This document shows, one piece after another, positions 34,161 to 44,892 of a DNA stretch of 64,000 nt; positions within the stretch are counted from its first letter, which is position 1; every line of letters begins with the position of its first letter. Below the pieces are notes generated by a model, which did no database searches, was not told the DNA's origin, and saw nothing but the letters and a program-made list of their open reading frames with translations. The stretch is from Xylogone sp. PMI_703 (lineage: Eukaryota; Ascomycota; Leotiomycetes): positions 1,612,001 through 1,676,000 of the forward strand of contig JAJTUQ010000005.1 in assembly GCA_021399445.1 (NCBI GenBank). Direction: 5' to 3'. The position numbers and the translations under genes were made by a program.

Positions 34161-36185
34161 CTATTCAATGAAACAATCAACAATGCCGTCCAAGGCTTTC
34201 TCCCAGCTGGGTGATTTCCATTCCCAACCTCCCAACCAGTATGCACTACTGTCCTTCTTAAGTCTCTCCTCCAGATTCTTCTTGTCGTCCCCACTCAGAG
34301 TTGCTCCTTCCTTCTCCATCCACCGCCTCTCAGCTGCTTCTCTTGCTTTCTTCAAAACTACTTCGTCATCTTCACACTTGTAGAGGTCACATTTTGTGCA
34401 GTCCGTGCAGTTTCTAGCCCCACCAGGTCGAAAATGTTCGCAGAAATGCCTATATCCTTCTCCATTTCCGATATCTTTGCGACAGATATAACACATCTGG
34501 TATCCACAAACACAGGTAAGTTTATTGCAGCCAGTAGACTTGACAAATGAGGTATTGCAACGGGGGCAAGTCCGCTTGATCGCTAGAGACATGGCGAGCT
34601 CAACCTGTGTTCGGAGCGCTAATAGAGAAGACTCATGGCATATGTGGATATCTGTCCATGCTTTAGAGCAAGACATACAGGAGGAGCGTCCGCAGGTTGG
34701 ACTTTTACAAACAAATTTCTGTCCTTGGGCTTTTCGACGTAGTCGAGTAGCAGATGCATCGATCTGCGCAACCAGATATTCGCCAAATGACTGTTCAGAG
34801 GAAATGAGAACAAAATAAAAGGAAAACAGAAGGAAAAGAGGTAATAAAAAGGGTATCATTCCAACGCCTAACATCAGTAAAACGAGCATAAAGAAAGAGT
34901 CGCGGGAGTGGAGTTTGAACCGCCACTGTCGTTGTGATTCTGGGAGATATAATTCATCCACTTCTGCGTAGCTGCAAAAGGGACATCGCACAAGAGGTAA
35001 ATGAGTTTTGAGTAGATTATCTTCGGCCAAACGTTCATCAAGTTTTCTCAAGACATCCTTGCCTCCCTTCTCATATAAAAAGCTCCGCTGGATCAATTCA
35101 TGTGGGATATATCCTCGACAGTCGTCAGAACCAGCTGCGAGACATCTCAAACTACCAGCCTGGATATCAATATATCTCTGCCATCCTTGACCAAAGACAG
35201 CTTCATTGACGGCACGCCTCACACATTGGAAGCATGAGAAGTGGCCTCCATCATTGCAAGCCGACAATTCTTCAAAGGTGACAGAAGCGTAGCAGCATTC
35301 ACAGTCATGCAGGGCCTGGTTTATTTCTGCATCCTCAGTATTCAGTTTAAGAGCCAGTTCAAGATCCTCGTTTTCACGTTTCACCCGTCTCTGCTGCTGT
35401 ATCGGCGTGAGAACAGTCTCAAAAAGCTCTTTGTCCAATTCAGGAGATCCGGAGCTCTTAATACTTGGCATGCTCGAACCATGCGCGCTAGAATGCCACA
35501 CTATAAGGGGATGATTTTTGGCTTCCTGGAATGACGGAGTTTTTCTGCGGAGGAAGAAGGATTGAAATGAGAAGCGCCATGACTTTGAGGAGATGGTGAT
35601 GAGGGTTGGACGAGCGAGTGTGTATGAGTAGTTGACTTCTGCCAATACTCCATTTATAGTCGAACTAGAAAGTCCCTTAAACTCCTGCGATAGAACCGCC
35701 TTGACGGCTTTCTTGTACTCAGCGCTCCGGAACTTGTCTTCTGGTGTAACTAGAACTCGACGATCAGAAGGGTCTGGCCTTGGCTGGACCTCCCCCCTTT
35801 TCTGCTCCTTTGGCACCACTCTGTAACGTCCGTTGACCCATTTCACTCTATTCTTCAGAAGGGCATCAGTCACAACTGCTAATCTCGATTCTTTATCAAA
35901 ACTCGCGAGCATCTCTCGGAAGACTTCAACTTGAACATCGGGGAAAATTGCAGAAAGAGCAACGAGGCTCTCGTTCAGTTCGCGAAGGTCTGGCGCTTCA
36001 GCTTGGAGTGGCAGCAAGTCTGCCTCGTCGTAGATGTAGCCATATTCCGAAGACTTTGGGCGAGCGGGCTCCGGAGAGTTCGGAACTGCAGTCTTACTGG
36101 TCGCTGAGATCGGTTTGGGAGACCTTGACGGGGATAGTCGAGAGGAGTTGTGGTTTGAGGATTTGAGGAGCCCGTTGAGAACCAT
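34161..36185 (-). CDS. RBR (RING-IBR-RING) E3 ubiquitin ligase with hydrophobic segment
   Basis: Single-exon protein of 674 residues. The N-terminus is disordered; residues about 68-122 look like a UBA/CUE-type helical region (LVALSAIFPDVQVEVFREML). RING1 spans about 295-356 (CECC, then CFQC and CLAAGSDDC), IBR about 401-516 (CPFC, CKSPTC, CMSC, H514/C516), and RING2 about 540-569 (CPRC ... GCNKLTCVCG ... CYIC). By family rule the catalytic Cys that carries ubiquitin is C553 in STGCNKLTC. An unusual strongly hydrophobic run at about 430-462 sits inside the IBR domain, suggesting a membrane anchor. The overall layout recalls the RNF216-like group. A basic/acidic helical tail follows RING2. Confidence 0.88.
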   Translation of the reverse strand: MVLNGLLKSSNHNSSRLSPSRSPKPISATSKTAVPNSPEPARPKSSEYGYIYDEADLLPLQAEAPDLRELNESLVALSAIFPDVQVEVFREMLASFDKESRLAVVTDALLKNRVKWVNGRYRVVPKEQKRGEVQPRPDPSDRRVLVTPEDKFRSAEYKKAVKAVLSQEFKGLSSSTINGVLAEVNYSYTLARPTLITISSKSWRFSFQSFFLRRKTPSFQEAKNHPLIVWHSSAHGSSMPSIKSSGSPELDKELFETVLTPIQQQRRVKRENEDLELALKLNTEDAEINQALHDCECCYASVTFEELSACNDGGHFSCFQCVRRAVNEAVFGQGWQRYIDIQAGSLRCLAAGSDDCRGYIPHELIQRSFLYEKGGKDVLRKLDERLAEDNLLKTHLPLVRCPFCSYAEVDELYLPESQRQWRFKLHSRDSFFMLVLLMLGVGMIPFLLPLFLLFSFYFVLISSEQSFGEYLVAQIDASATRLRRKAQGQKFVCKSPTCGRSSCMSCSKAWTDIHICHESSLLALRTQVELAMSLAIKRTCPRCNTSFVKSTGCNKLTCVCGYQMCYICRKDIGNGEGYRHFCEHFRPGGARNCTDCTKCDLYKCEDDEVVLKKAREAAERRWMEKEGATLSGDDKKNLEERLKKDSSAYWLGGWEWKSPSWEKALDGIVDCFIE

Positions 36186-37542
36186 GATGGCAGGCTATAT
36201 GTGGTACACGTTATCACATGGTTCTTGAAATATAAAATCCACGTGCCAGCAAGAGATATGCTTGCGTTCGTGGATGAGGGGTGATTGTTTGTAAGATATG
36301 TGCGATGACGAGGATGAGTACGTACATCTAAGCCAGGCTAGGGGTCCAAAGCCACCCGGGGTGTGTCTCTAGCCTTATGTTCCAGAATCCTTCTCCGGAA
36401 ATTATTCTCCACGCTAATGTCGCTTCAACGAACTGCGCCTGAGATCACTGCAACGAACAGTCAAATATTTAGGCCCAGTGCTGGAAATGAAATCTGATTT
36501 ATATAAACTATAATATGCGTTGGCCTAGCTTGTGAGCAGAAACCAAAACTCAAATGTTTTGAGCGCACAATGAATATTGTCTCCAAGATATGCTGGCATC
36601 CCGTTCGCACGTGCCCTCGCGTACTTCTGTCACAAACAACTCCTTCAAATCAAACACCCCTTTATAGCACAAGATTTGTTCTTTAATTAAATGAGCTATT
36701 ATTGGTGTATGTCTCGTGCTTCTAGATTGCTCTCCCCATAGCAATATTTCCCGATTTGGTAAACTGATACCTTGGCATTCCACTCATACAACTCCCAAAT
36801 CAAATATTCGTTTAGACAGTGCAGATATGATCAAGGAAAAACATAAAGTATACGAAGCAAAAGAGAAATTCTTTATCAGTACTAATGTAAAACAGAATCT
36901 GAAATAAAAAGAGCAGGGGACAAAAGAGTTCGCGCACTATGTATGTACTAACATACATATGCCTACATCTCCTAATACTATACTTGTAGTAGTAGGCTTT
37001 GCTCCCGTTTTCCTCCTTTGTTTTGTCTAGGCCATTGCAGCTCCTATTTTTGTTATTGGTGTCTTACTTGTTTCGGACTATACAGATGGGTTCTCTAGTG
37101 AGCGCGAGGCTGCTTTGTTGGGGCAACAACCAAGTGTTTTGATTTACTACGTAGATGTATCATCCTTTTAAACCGTTGTTCGCGACGGAGTCAAAGGGGA
37201 TACTCCCAGATCATGTAAAATGGCATTAGAATAACATCTTTCTTTATTCTCATACGATGTAGTTAAGTCTCGAAGTAGTAAAACAGTGATGTCAGTTGGT
37301 CAGTCCTTGTTACAAATTCTATCAGCTCTTTCTACTATCCATGCATGACAGTAAAAATTTAACACCATAAATTGTTTCATATATCATCAGTAGTTCGGCG
37401 TCACTCCAAGCATGTATTAGCTAGGAAGTCATTCCGTCCTTGGAGAAACCCATCATCAGTATCAAAAACACGGTGCATATAAGTACACTAATTATCATGC
37501 AGCCATTTGACTACGAAATGTTATGCAGTAACTCTATTGAAA
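36186..37542. other. Gene-free region between RBR ligase and CobW gene
   Basis: About 1.4 kb. It contains the RBR promoter on the left and the CobW 3' end on the right, with AT-rich DNA between. No motif-bearing frame found. Confidence 0.45.
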
Positions 37543-38991
37543 TTATGTTAGCTGAAGAGTACTTCTAATGCTTTTTTGAAACGGTAAATCAGCGATATGT
37601 CTCCCAATCAAGACTATTTTTCCTTCTGATGGTGTGACTATAGCTGCTTTATCATCATCCCTATTGCCCTTTCGTTCGTCTAGAATCTCAAATATCTCTC
37701 GAACTCCTTGGACTATCTTAACTTCTCCATTTTGGAGAGGTAACCTTGCTTTCAGTCTATGGATTTCTAGGTTTTGGTCTTCTGATGAACCATTTACTGG
37801 TCCTGGGGTTGGGAGTTTTGAGTCCCATAGGACCGACCTGAGCCACTCATCCAGTTTCGGCAAATGACTCTTGTCTAAGACAGGGAGAGATACTGTAACT
37901 GTAGCTATTGTCTATAGGTCTGTTAGTAATTATCAAGACAAAGAGTTTCAGTAAACTTACTGGATCCAAGTGACTGTGCCCCTTGTTTGCAACATCGAGA
38001 GCCCCCACGTCATCATAAGCATGCAAATCAAGCAGGAAACCTTCAAGTTGCGGGACTTGGCTGTGCTTCGTCACATGGATTTTAGCCAAACCATTGATGG
38101 CTTGTATCCGATCTTTGACAGCTTGCAGCTCATCTTCGCTGACTAGATCCGACTTATTAATGACAATCACATCGGCATGAGAGATTTGCAAGTGAGCAGT
38201 CGTAAGCAGCGGTCCCTTGTGGCCTTCATGTTCTTCGTGCTGAATAGTCTCCTTGACAGGTTCATCGAGGCCCTTCAAGATATTCTTGGCATCTACCAAC
38301 GTGACAATGCCATCTAGGTAGATAGTACTGCCGAGCCCTTCGTCGACCCAAAATATAGGGGCAATATTCCCAGGGTCAGCGAGGCCAGTGGTCTCTAGTA
38401 AGATATAGTCAAAAGCACCTTTCTTATCCATCAAGGATTCAATGGCGTTCACGCCCTGGTCCCTATACAAAATCAGCAATTTCTCTTGTCGCAAAACTGA
38501 TGCACAGGGGCAAGTACTTTACAGAACAGCAAATACAACCGTTCCCCACTTCAAGCCATTCTTCAACTTGCTGACCATCTCTATTAACAGTCAAAGATTT
38601 CTCGATATCCACAGCTATGAGATTGCATTCATTAACGGTGTTTGCATGTGACAATGTGGGATGGATACTAACAGTCACCAAACTCTAGGGAAATATCGGT
38701 ATCAGCTCAGTTTGGAAATTAAAGTTTTTATTAAATTTACCATTTAATATAACAGCTATCTTCTTTCCATGTTGTTCAGTGAGAATGTAATTCAACAGCG
38801 TTGTCTTTCCCGCGCCAAGATAGCCTTTATCGGTAAGTTAACAGCGAGCCCCTCATATGAGATCTACGCCCGAACTTGCCCGTGACTATTGTTATTGGTA
38901 CTTTATAAGGAGGAGGCTCATCTCCTACAGAGCCGTTGCCATTCTCAGTGTCAACCAGAAGTGGCGGCGCTTCATCTTCATCAAGATTCAT
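37543..38991 (-). CDS. CobW/COG0523-family GTPase (metal chaperone type), six exons
   Basis: Predicted G3E GTPase of about 391 residues. Exons on the minus strand: 38991-38880, 38824-38741, 38684-38673, 38614-38518, 38462-37961 and 37911-37543; all phases agree. Motifs: Walker [12 protein letters not shown], metal-binding C-x-C-C in [10 protein letters not shown], switch [12 protein letters not shown]-type guanine specificity (VINKSDLV), and a His/Glu-rich stretch HEEHEGHKG that could bind metal. Such proteins deliver zinc or other metals to client enzymes. Two splicing oddities: the first intron uses a GC donor (gcaagt), and the third exon is only 12 nt, coding the end of NEFGDS. It is divergent from MOB3 (281 bp between starts). 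Start at 38991 ([10 protein letters not shown]). Confidence 0.9.
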
Positions 38992-39272
38992 CTTTGCTGT
39001 GCAACTTTTCAACGTAATTTGTGCTTTAAAAAGAAATCAATGAGCGCCTTGTCCAAGTTGCCACTCCCTGTAATTTTAGCGCCCCACTACCATTGGACGA
39101 CGCGAAGCGCCCAGGCGCCTTTGATCTACAGGCAGGTGGCCTCGCTGGCCTTGTAAGTTCTCTGAATAACTCAATTCCTCCTTTGACAACGGGTTCTCTC
39201 GAGATCGCGGACAGATCACTCTGTAGGCTCGGGGACATTGAAGCTGAAGAACGAACCGCGTAGCAGCACACA
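38992..39272. promoter_or_regulatory. Divergent promoter of CobW GTPase and MOB3-like gene
   Basis: Only 281 bp separates two divergent start codons, so both promoters and leaders must overlap here. No recognised TATA box. Confidence 0.5.
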
Positions 39273-40687
39273 ATGTCTATACCTCCGAGCTCTCCAAGGC
39301 TTCCCAGCCCACCTCCCCCAACCGAGATCCAAATAGGGCCCAAGTCACCCATGGGGGGTCCTCCAACCACAGAATCTCCGGCTGAACGAAGTATTATCGA
39401 AGCAAATGCTGGCAGGAGGATTCATCCAGGTACAAAGGCGGCCGATATGGCCGCTGGGCCGCCTCTCGTGCCTCTCAGTGAAGTAAATGCTCCTGAAGAT
39501 TCACAGCACACATAGTAGCTTAGCTAACATTTCCCACAAAGCTCGATTCCGCATTCCAGCTCCAGGAGCATCTGAAAGCCCTACACTACCACTACACGAA
39601 ACCACCACAAAGCGACCATATCGTGCCTATAACGCGTGAGACAGCATCCATTATTGCTTCTCAACCAGAAGGTTTAGATAGTTCCTTATGGCTGTACGAA
39701 CTGTGTCGCTTCTTAATCAACAAATGCAATGACCTCATCATTGGCTTCCTCTTCGACGATCCCCCATGCTCAGCGACAACATGTCCCGAAATGCGCGCAA
39801 GCGAATGGCAATTCCTCTGTGCCGTCCATGAGACTCCGAAAAGTTGTTGTGCTATTGATTACTGTTGTCATACACTGGACTGGGCAACCAACATCGTTAC
39901 AAGTCAGAAGATATTCCCCAGCAGGCTCAGCTTAGGGGCTGGTGATACGTTGGATGATCGAGGAGCTGGTGTCAAACACCTCGTTAATATTTTTAGGAGG
40001 TTACACAGGATATTCGCGCATGCTTGGTTCCAGCATCGGGGTGTGTTCTGGCAGGTAGAAGGACAAACTGGACTATACGTGCTGTTTAAGACGGTCTGCG
40101 ATACTTATGAGCTTCTTCCTGCGGAGAACTACAAGCTTCCTCCTGAAGCAGAAGGCCTGGATCCACAAGAGAATGAGAAAATGAATGCGCAGCCTACTCC
40201 CTCTGCTTTGAAGCCAGATACAGATTTGGGATCAAGTCGTACGAACACTAGACGGCACATTCGGCAATCACCTTCTGTGGGTTCTGCAGTTACCACCGTT
40301 CTGGAGGCAGATGAAGAAGATCAGGAGCTTAAGCAGAGAATGCGGGGCATGCAAATTACAGAAGAGGAAGGAGAGGCTGAAGTACCAGTCATTGTTGAGA
40401 CATACGAAGGAGACGCATCTAATGCTTCTGCTGGCAACGAGGTTGAGGAGACGCCGGAGCAAAATGGTGCGGAAGCTGGCATAAAGCCGATAGAGTTAAC
40501 TGCCACTCCAGGTGCAGGTAACATGTCAGACAAGGAGCTAAAAGAGTCCAACGGAAATGCTAAAGGAAATGCGAAGCCAGAGTCAGCAGGACAAGAGGAA
40601 GCTACCTCGGAAGCTGCAAAGGAGGATAATACGGAGGATATCGATGCAGCAGAGGAAGACAAAGATGACGAGGAGGCAGAAGAATAA
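39273..40687 (+). CDS. MOB3/phocein-family STRIPAK component
   Basis: Predicted 451-residue Mob1/phocein protein. Exons: 39273-39482 and 39542-40687, joined at PLSE/LDSAF. The Pro-rich N-terminus is followed by a MOB domain (about residues 75-240) with the phocein hallmark DDPPCSATTCPEMRASEW, then CAVHETPKSCCAIDYCCHTLD with cysteine and histidine zinc ligands, and later HAWFQHRGVFWQVE. This subtype is MOB3/phocein, part of the STRIPAK kinase-phosphatase complex, which in filamentous fungi controls hyphal fusion and sexual development. The last ~200 residues are a Glu/Asp-rich disordered tail. Divergent from the CobW gene. Confidence 0.9.
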
Positions 40688-41138
40688 CGATAAGAATCCT
40701 GTGATGAAAGATCGCGCTGTAATATGTACTAATAAGATACCCAAAATGTAATATACAAAAAAGAAAGTGCTTGTGATATCCTGAGATTTTGAGCTAATCC
40801 AGTCTCAGATTTAAAAAAGAAATAATTTGGTTTCACAGATAGTGAAACCGCCTTTTTTGGGTCATGCTCTGGTAAAAGAAATAGTCGTGGAAATGTCCTG
40901 TGCTGAATCAAATTGGGGATTTGGGTATCAATCAAAATCACTCTCCGTGAAACATTCTCCTTTGTTTTTATAGCTACAATCCACCGTCTTAACCCATGAA
41001 TAGGCTTCTTATTCCCACCTCCTGAAATTATAATTAAACATCCTCATTGGTTATTTTGGAAACCAGTTATGACGGTCCCAATGACTTATTCCTCTCCATA
41101 GAGTCTAAAGCCTTCTATTTTCTCTCCAGGAGACCCGT
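40688..41138. other. Convergent intergenic region
   Basis: About 450 bp between the 3' ends of the MOB3-like and DUF7053-like genes; AT-rich with a ggtttcac..gtgaaacc inverted pair near 40829-40851, possibly a terminator-like hairpin. No gene seen. Confidence 0.45.
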
Positions 41139-42092
41139 CTATTCCAGCTCTGCATAGTGGGTAGTAGGCTCCGGCGTACCCGAATGGGGTAACTCCACCG
41201 GTAGAGCTGATGAAGAATGGTTCTGATACTGTGCACCCTGGTTAAATACCGGGTGGTGATGAAGAGGCGGAGGATACAATGATGTAGGGCGCGAAGGATC
41301 AAGTTGCTGCCATCGTGAACCTGAACTCTGGGCCATGGTCTCAGCATATGAAGGTGCGGCACTCGAAGAGGATAGTGGTCTTGGGTAAAGTGAGGGGTCC
41401 TTTGAGTCCAGGAACTCTTGGTATTTATGGTTCTGATTCTGGTTCTGATAGAAAGGTGAAGGAGGTGGAGGACCTGCGCTCATGGTGGTTGCAAAAGAAG
41501 AATGGCTGGCGGCGGGGCTTAATGATAAGGGTCTAGGACTCCCGATGAAAGAGGAATTGGCCGAGGAGGCCTGCTCGAGCTGAGCTTTCCTGACAAGTCT
41601 TGAGACTAGCTGTTCGTGTGCCTTTTTGATGGTCTTCTTCACAAAAGAAGTCATGATAACGTTGCATTTTAACTCCACATCTTCTCTGAGATAGAGGCCC
41701 TGCATCGGTACGCCGAGACCTAGTTCAACTGGCTGTGCAGGCTCGCCGGGCAATGTACCACCAAGCGTCCACTTTCCTTTAATGTCCACGCCCATGGGAG
41801 CATAGCAATGCGTCTGAAGTCCATTTGGAAGGTCGTGAAATACCGCATTATAAGACACCTTGCCGGATATTGCACCTCCTGGAAGATACTGCACCTTGTC
41901 TGTTATCTTGTACCAGACACAGTGGTACTCTTCGGCGGTACAGTTCGGTGGAGGTTTGCAAGGATGCCGTTCTTCTACCAAAGGATTGAGATCGATCATC
42001 TCAGTATGAGAACGCAGCGTGTCCATGACGATTGCTCTCGAGATTCCCGGTGGCAGGGGCGTAACAGTAGTGAACAGGGTTCGTTTCGACAT
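41139..42092 (-). CDS. DUF7053-like fungal protein of unknown function
   Basis: Single-exon protein of about 317 residues. The first ~170 residues match a fungal-specific domain I associate with DUF7053: KRTLFTTVTPLPPGISR, TEMIDLNPLVEERHP, YKITDKVQYLPGGAISGKV, GLQTHCYAPMGVDIKGKW and YLREDVELKCNVIMTSFV followed by KKTIKKAHEQLV. The fold is START/polyketide-cyclase-like by general resemblance only. The rest is Ser/Pro/Gln/Tyr-rich and disordered. The frame is open to 42167, but the ATG at 42092 (MSKRTLFTT) matches the usual N-terminus. Function unknown. Confidence 0.78.
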   Translation of the reverse strand: MSKRTLFTTVTPLPPGISRAIVMDTLRSHTEMIDLNPLVEERHPCKPPPNCTAEEYHCVWYKITDKVQYLPGGAISGKVSYNAVFHDLPNGLQTHCYAPMGVDIKGKWTLGGTLPGEPAQPVELGLGVPMQGLYLREDVELKCNVIMTSFVKKTIKKAHEQLVSRLVRKAQLEQASSANSSFIGSPRPLSLSPAASHSSFATTMSAGPPPPSPFYQNQNQNHKYQEFLDSKDPSLYPRPLSSSSAAPSYAETMAQSSGSRWQQLDPSRPTSLYPPPLHHHPVFNQGAQYQNHSSSALPVELPHSGTPEPTTHYAELE

Positions 42093-43863
42093 TTTCAGAA
42101 AATATTCCGCCGGCTTTGGGGAATGATAATGAGACGCAAGAAAAAGTTGGATCGAGGAGATATTCAAATGAGAAATATGAGAAGAAGAGCGAAATAGGAC
42201 AGATAAATATGCTTACATTTGACTAAAACACAAGGTGCAACACAGAAAGCTTAATGACTGTATGTTGGAACCATTTCGGCTCTAGCGCTGCAGCTTTTTT
42301 TCTATTCCTGGCGCGGGTAGATCGAGGCCCGAAGGGCCCAAGCAGCTTCGTGAAGCTGTAACTGGGGGAGGGTCTTATAATTCTGACGTGAGACCAGTAA
42401 CGGGTTGGTTGTGGGAGTTAAGAATATCTCAATGAGAGGCTGTGCGGGGTGCCCGAGAGCGCTGATAGGTTAGGCGTGAGACACCGCCCCCGTCGTGGCT
42501 TGTGGCCTTTGGTCAGCAGCTTTTTCCCTTCTCGTCCATCTTCCGAAGACATCTCAAGCTCATCGGCCGCATCTACTACAGAACCTCAGACGTAGTACTC
42601 CGAAAAGTATATCTTGAAAGGTTCATCCAGCGCAGATGGTATTATCACAAGCCTTTGTGTTCCCCATAACATTGCGATTCGCCATCCTACGAGTAATCAG
42701 AACGCTGTACAACAAACCGCTGCAATTGCCCCATGCCGTTGTTGGTTTAGCCAAGTCTAGTAGACAGCTTCTGTCGCGCCCCTACTCCATAGAAAAGTCA
42801 TAACTTCTGTACTTGACGAAATAACAGGCGCTTTGGTGAACTAGACCTAGGTAGTAATTAACTTAATTGTGACACTGAGAAACGATTGAGTTCCCGAGAC
42901 TATTTACCCAGTAGAACCTAGTGTCTACTTTTAATTGACTACTGTGTACCTAGGCAGGTGCCAGGGTAAGCTTATTGAGAACCAAACCTTGTACAACAAA
43001 ATTGGACGTGGCATGCACCCTCAGGCACCGCCTCTAAAATGAAATGTAGACCAAATAATGGCGAATCGATAACTCCCTTCAAAACGAGGTAGTATCGATC
43101 GCTCAACATTATGCCACATTCAGGTTTGATAGCCGATACTGTAGCATTTTAGTCTCTAGCTGTTAAGTCTCGTCCTTAAATCATAGGGTGGTGCCGCGTG
43201 CACCAATTTTGGATCCAGCGGACTCCGAACCTTACTAAGATTTATGGAGCGCCTAGCCGAGATCTGTAATATCCTTGAGCAAACAATATCGCTCCCCTCG
43301 TAGCTGCTAACGCTAACTTATTCGCACTTTACCATTGCGGGAATTCAAAACTTTGATTCCAAACTGATAAGCTAGGGAGACGATGTTCAGGGGTAATTAC
43401 CCGCCGGATGATCAGCAATTTATTTGATAGTCCGCAATCTTGCCGTGGAGCTTGGATCAGCTTAATTTCAACTACGTATTCCATATTTTCACAGTTTTGC
43501 ATAGCAAGTCACTAGAAACGCTCAATATAAAATACAATATATCATTTATGTAAAAAAAAAGACTGGAATACTGGATATTGAGAATCATTACTGGTAAGTA
43601 AAGTGGTTGCGAGAGCAGAATGCAGGGAGAAGATCCGATTGGTCAATTCTACTTCATTCGTTATTGTTGGTATGTGACCCTAGCCATCCAAACCCAATAT
43701 CTTCGTATAGCTCTTCCTGTAGCCTCAATTCTCTCTACAATCTATCAACATGGCCATATATCGCATCCACTTGCAGTAGCTATCCTAACCCAGCGATTGC
43801 CGAACCAAGTCCAATCCAGATCCAGAGAAATTCGTTAGGCCAGGTCGTCCCATTTCTCCACGG
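42093..43863. other. Gene-free region
   Basis: About 1.8 kb including the DUF7053-like promoter. CTAGGTA-type words repeat at about 42847 and 42949-42955. Frames near 43607-43960 are short and motif-free. No supported gene. Confidence 0.45.
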
Positions 43864-44101
43864 TCACAAGTTGTCCGGCTTCTCCATGGCAGGCCTGATT
43901 CCGAGAAGCCTAAGCCTGCACCTAGTTCGCTTAAATGCATCGGGAGATAGGGTCATGTAGGTATCTATTAAAAAACTAAGACAGTGTGAAGCCCCCCCTT
44001 TCATCTCCTTCAACTCCTGCAGAAACCAGAACTTCAGAGTGTCACTAGTCCACTGATTTTTTTGGATTGCCGGCACCCATGACTGAAAGTCTATGAAGTA
44101 T
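43864..44101 (-). pseudogene. Decayed duplicate of the kinase-like gene's last exon
   Basis: The frame read leftward from 44101 gives YFIDFQSWVPA, then NQW, W, LQ and KGG, matching the last exon of the gene at 44893-45825 (HFVDFKWWVPASPENQW ... WCLQDFKKRKDGG). The preceding intron is also recognisable: both copies have ...agtcaatc..atcaat..ggtctgctactct / caatcaatcagtttactactctg-like sequence ending in ccag. The duplicate continues past the homologous stop with unrelated residues. It lacks the catalytic-loop exon, so it looks like a truncated copy. Confidence 0.55.
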
Positions 44102-44167
44102 CTGGCCTTTCATTAGCTTTGTCCAAAAGAAGAGAGTAGCAGACCGATTGATGGATTGACTAACATT

Positions 44168-44693
44168 CTATTGGAAGCACTGTGCAGCTTTAGGTCGTTG
44201 AAGATGCGACCCGCGTGGAATACCATAATGTGTACTGCGTATTATGGCCTGGTCATAAGTAGTGAAAAAACCATATCTGCATCCTGTCGCAAACATATAA
44301 TGACCAATTTGGCCCTGCCACACATGTCGGTTACCAGCGCCTTGCTGGACCGTCTGTAGGTCATGGACCCAGGGAGTTTTCACCTCGCCTGCGACCCCAA
44401 CCGCTCCATTATCCGTCATGCATAAGATGTCTGGCAGGCCGCGTAGCATCCAACTAGTGGGCGTGTTCGCGCCTCCAAATCGGCAGGATAGACCTACGTT
44501 TCTGAAAACGCTTGTCATGGGTTGACAAACGTTTTGTGCAAACCGTGCCTGCACAGAAGCTTCGTCCCCAACAAAAAGCTGTTCTCTTGCAGCTTGTGAT
44601 TTCCATTGTTTTTGGCAGACTGGAGAGCTTCAGACACATCCACTTAGCCAAGTGGATGACACTGGAAAAGTTGTTGTGGTTTGGAGACAGCAA
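44168..44693 (-). CDS. Fragment with PD-(D/E)XK-like motif, possibly broken gene
   Basis: An open frame of about 130 residues (44554 leftward, extendable upstream without an ATG to near 44630) contains LRGLPDILCM, GEVKTPWVHDLQ, QIGHYMFATGCRYGFFTTYDQ and ends SHLQRPKAAQCFQ. The PD..(x)..EVK pattern followed by Q-x3-Y resembles a restriction-endonuclease-like fold seen in fungal proteins that pair with kinase-like domains. It has no convincing start codon or complete splice structure and is followed by the decayed kinase tail. It may be a pseudogene or part of a multi-exon gene I cannot resolve. Confidence 0.45.
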
Positions 44694-44892
44694 GGAGGGG
44701 ATAGTAAGCTTTTATAACCAGAAATACGCTAAGTGAATATGTGATGGCGTTGGGAAATACACAAAGACTACCAGGTGAATATGTGATGATATTGAGAAAT
44801 TCAATTACTATCTCCAAAGCTGCATTTAATTTGGGAAACATTCACTGTAGATGCATCAGGAAATAGGGCGAGATACACGTCTACGCAGATGC

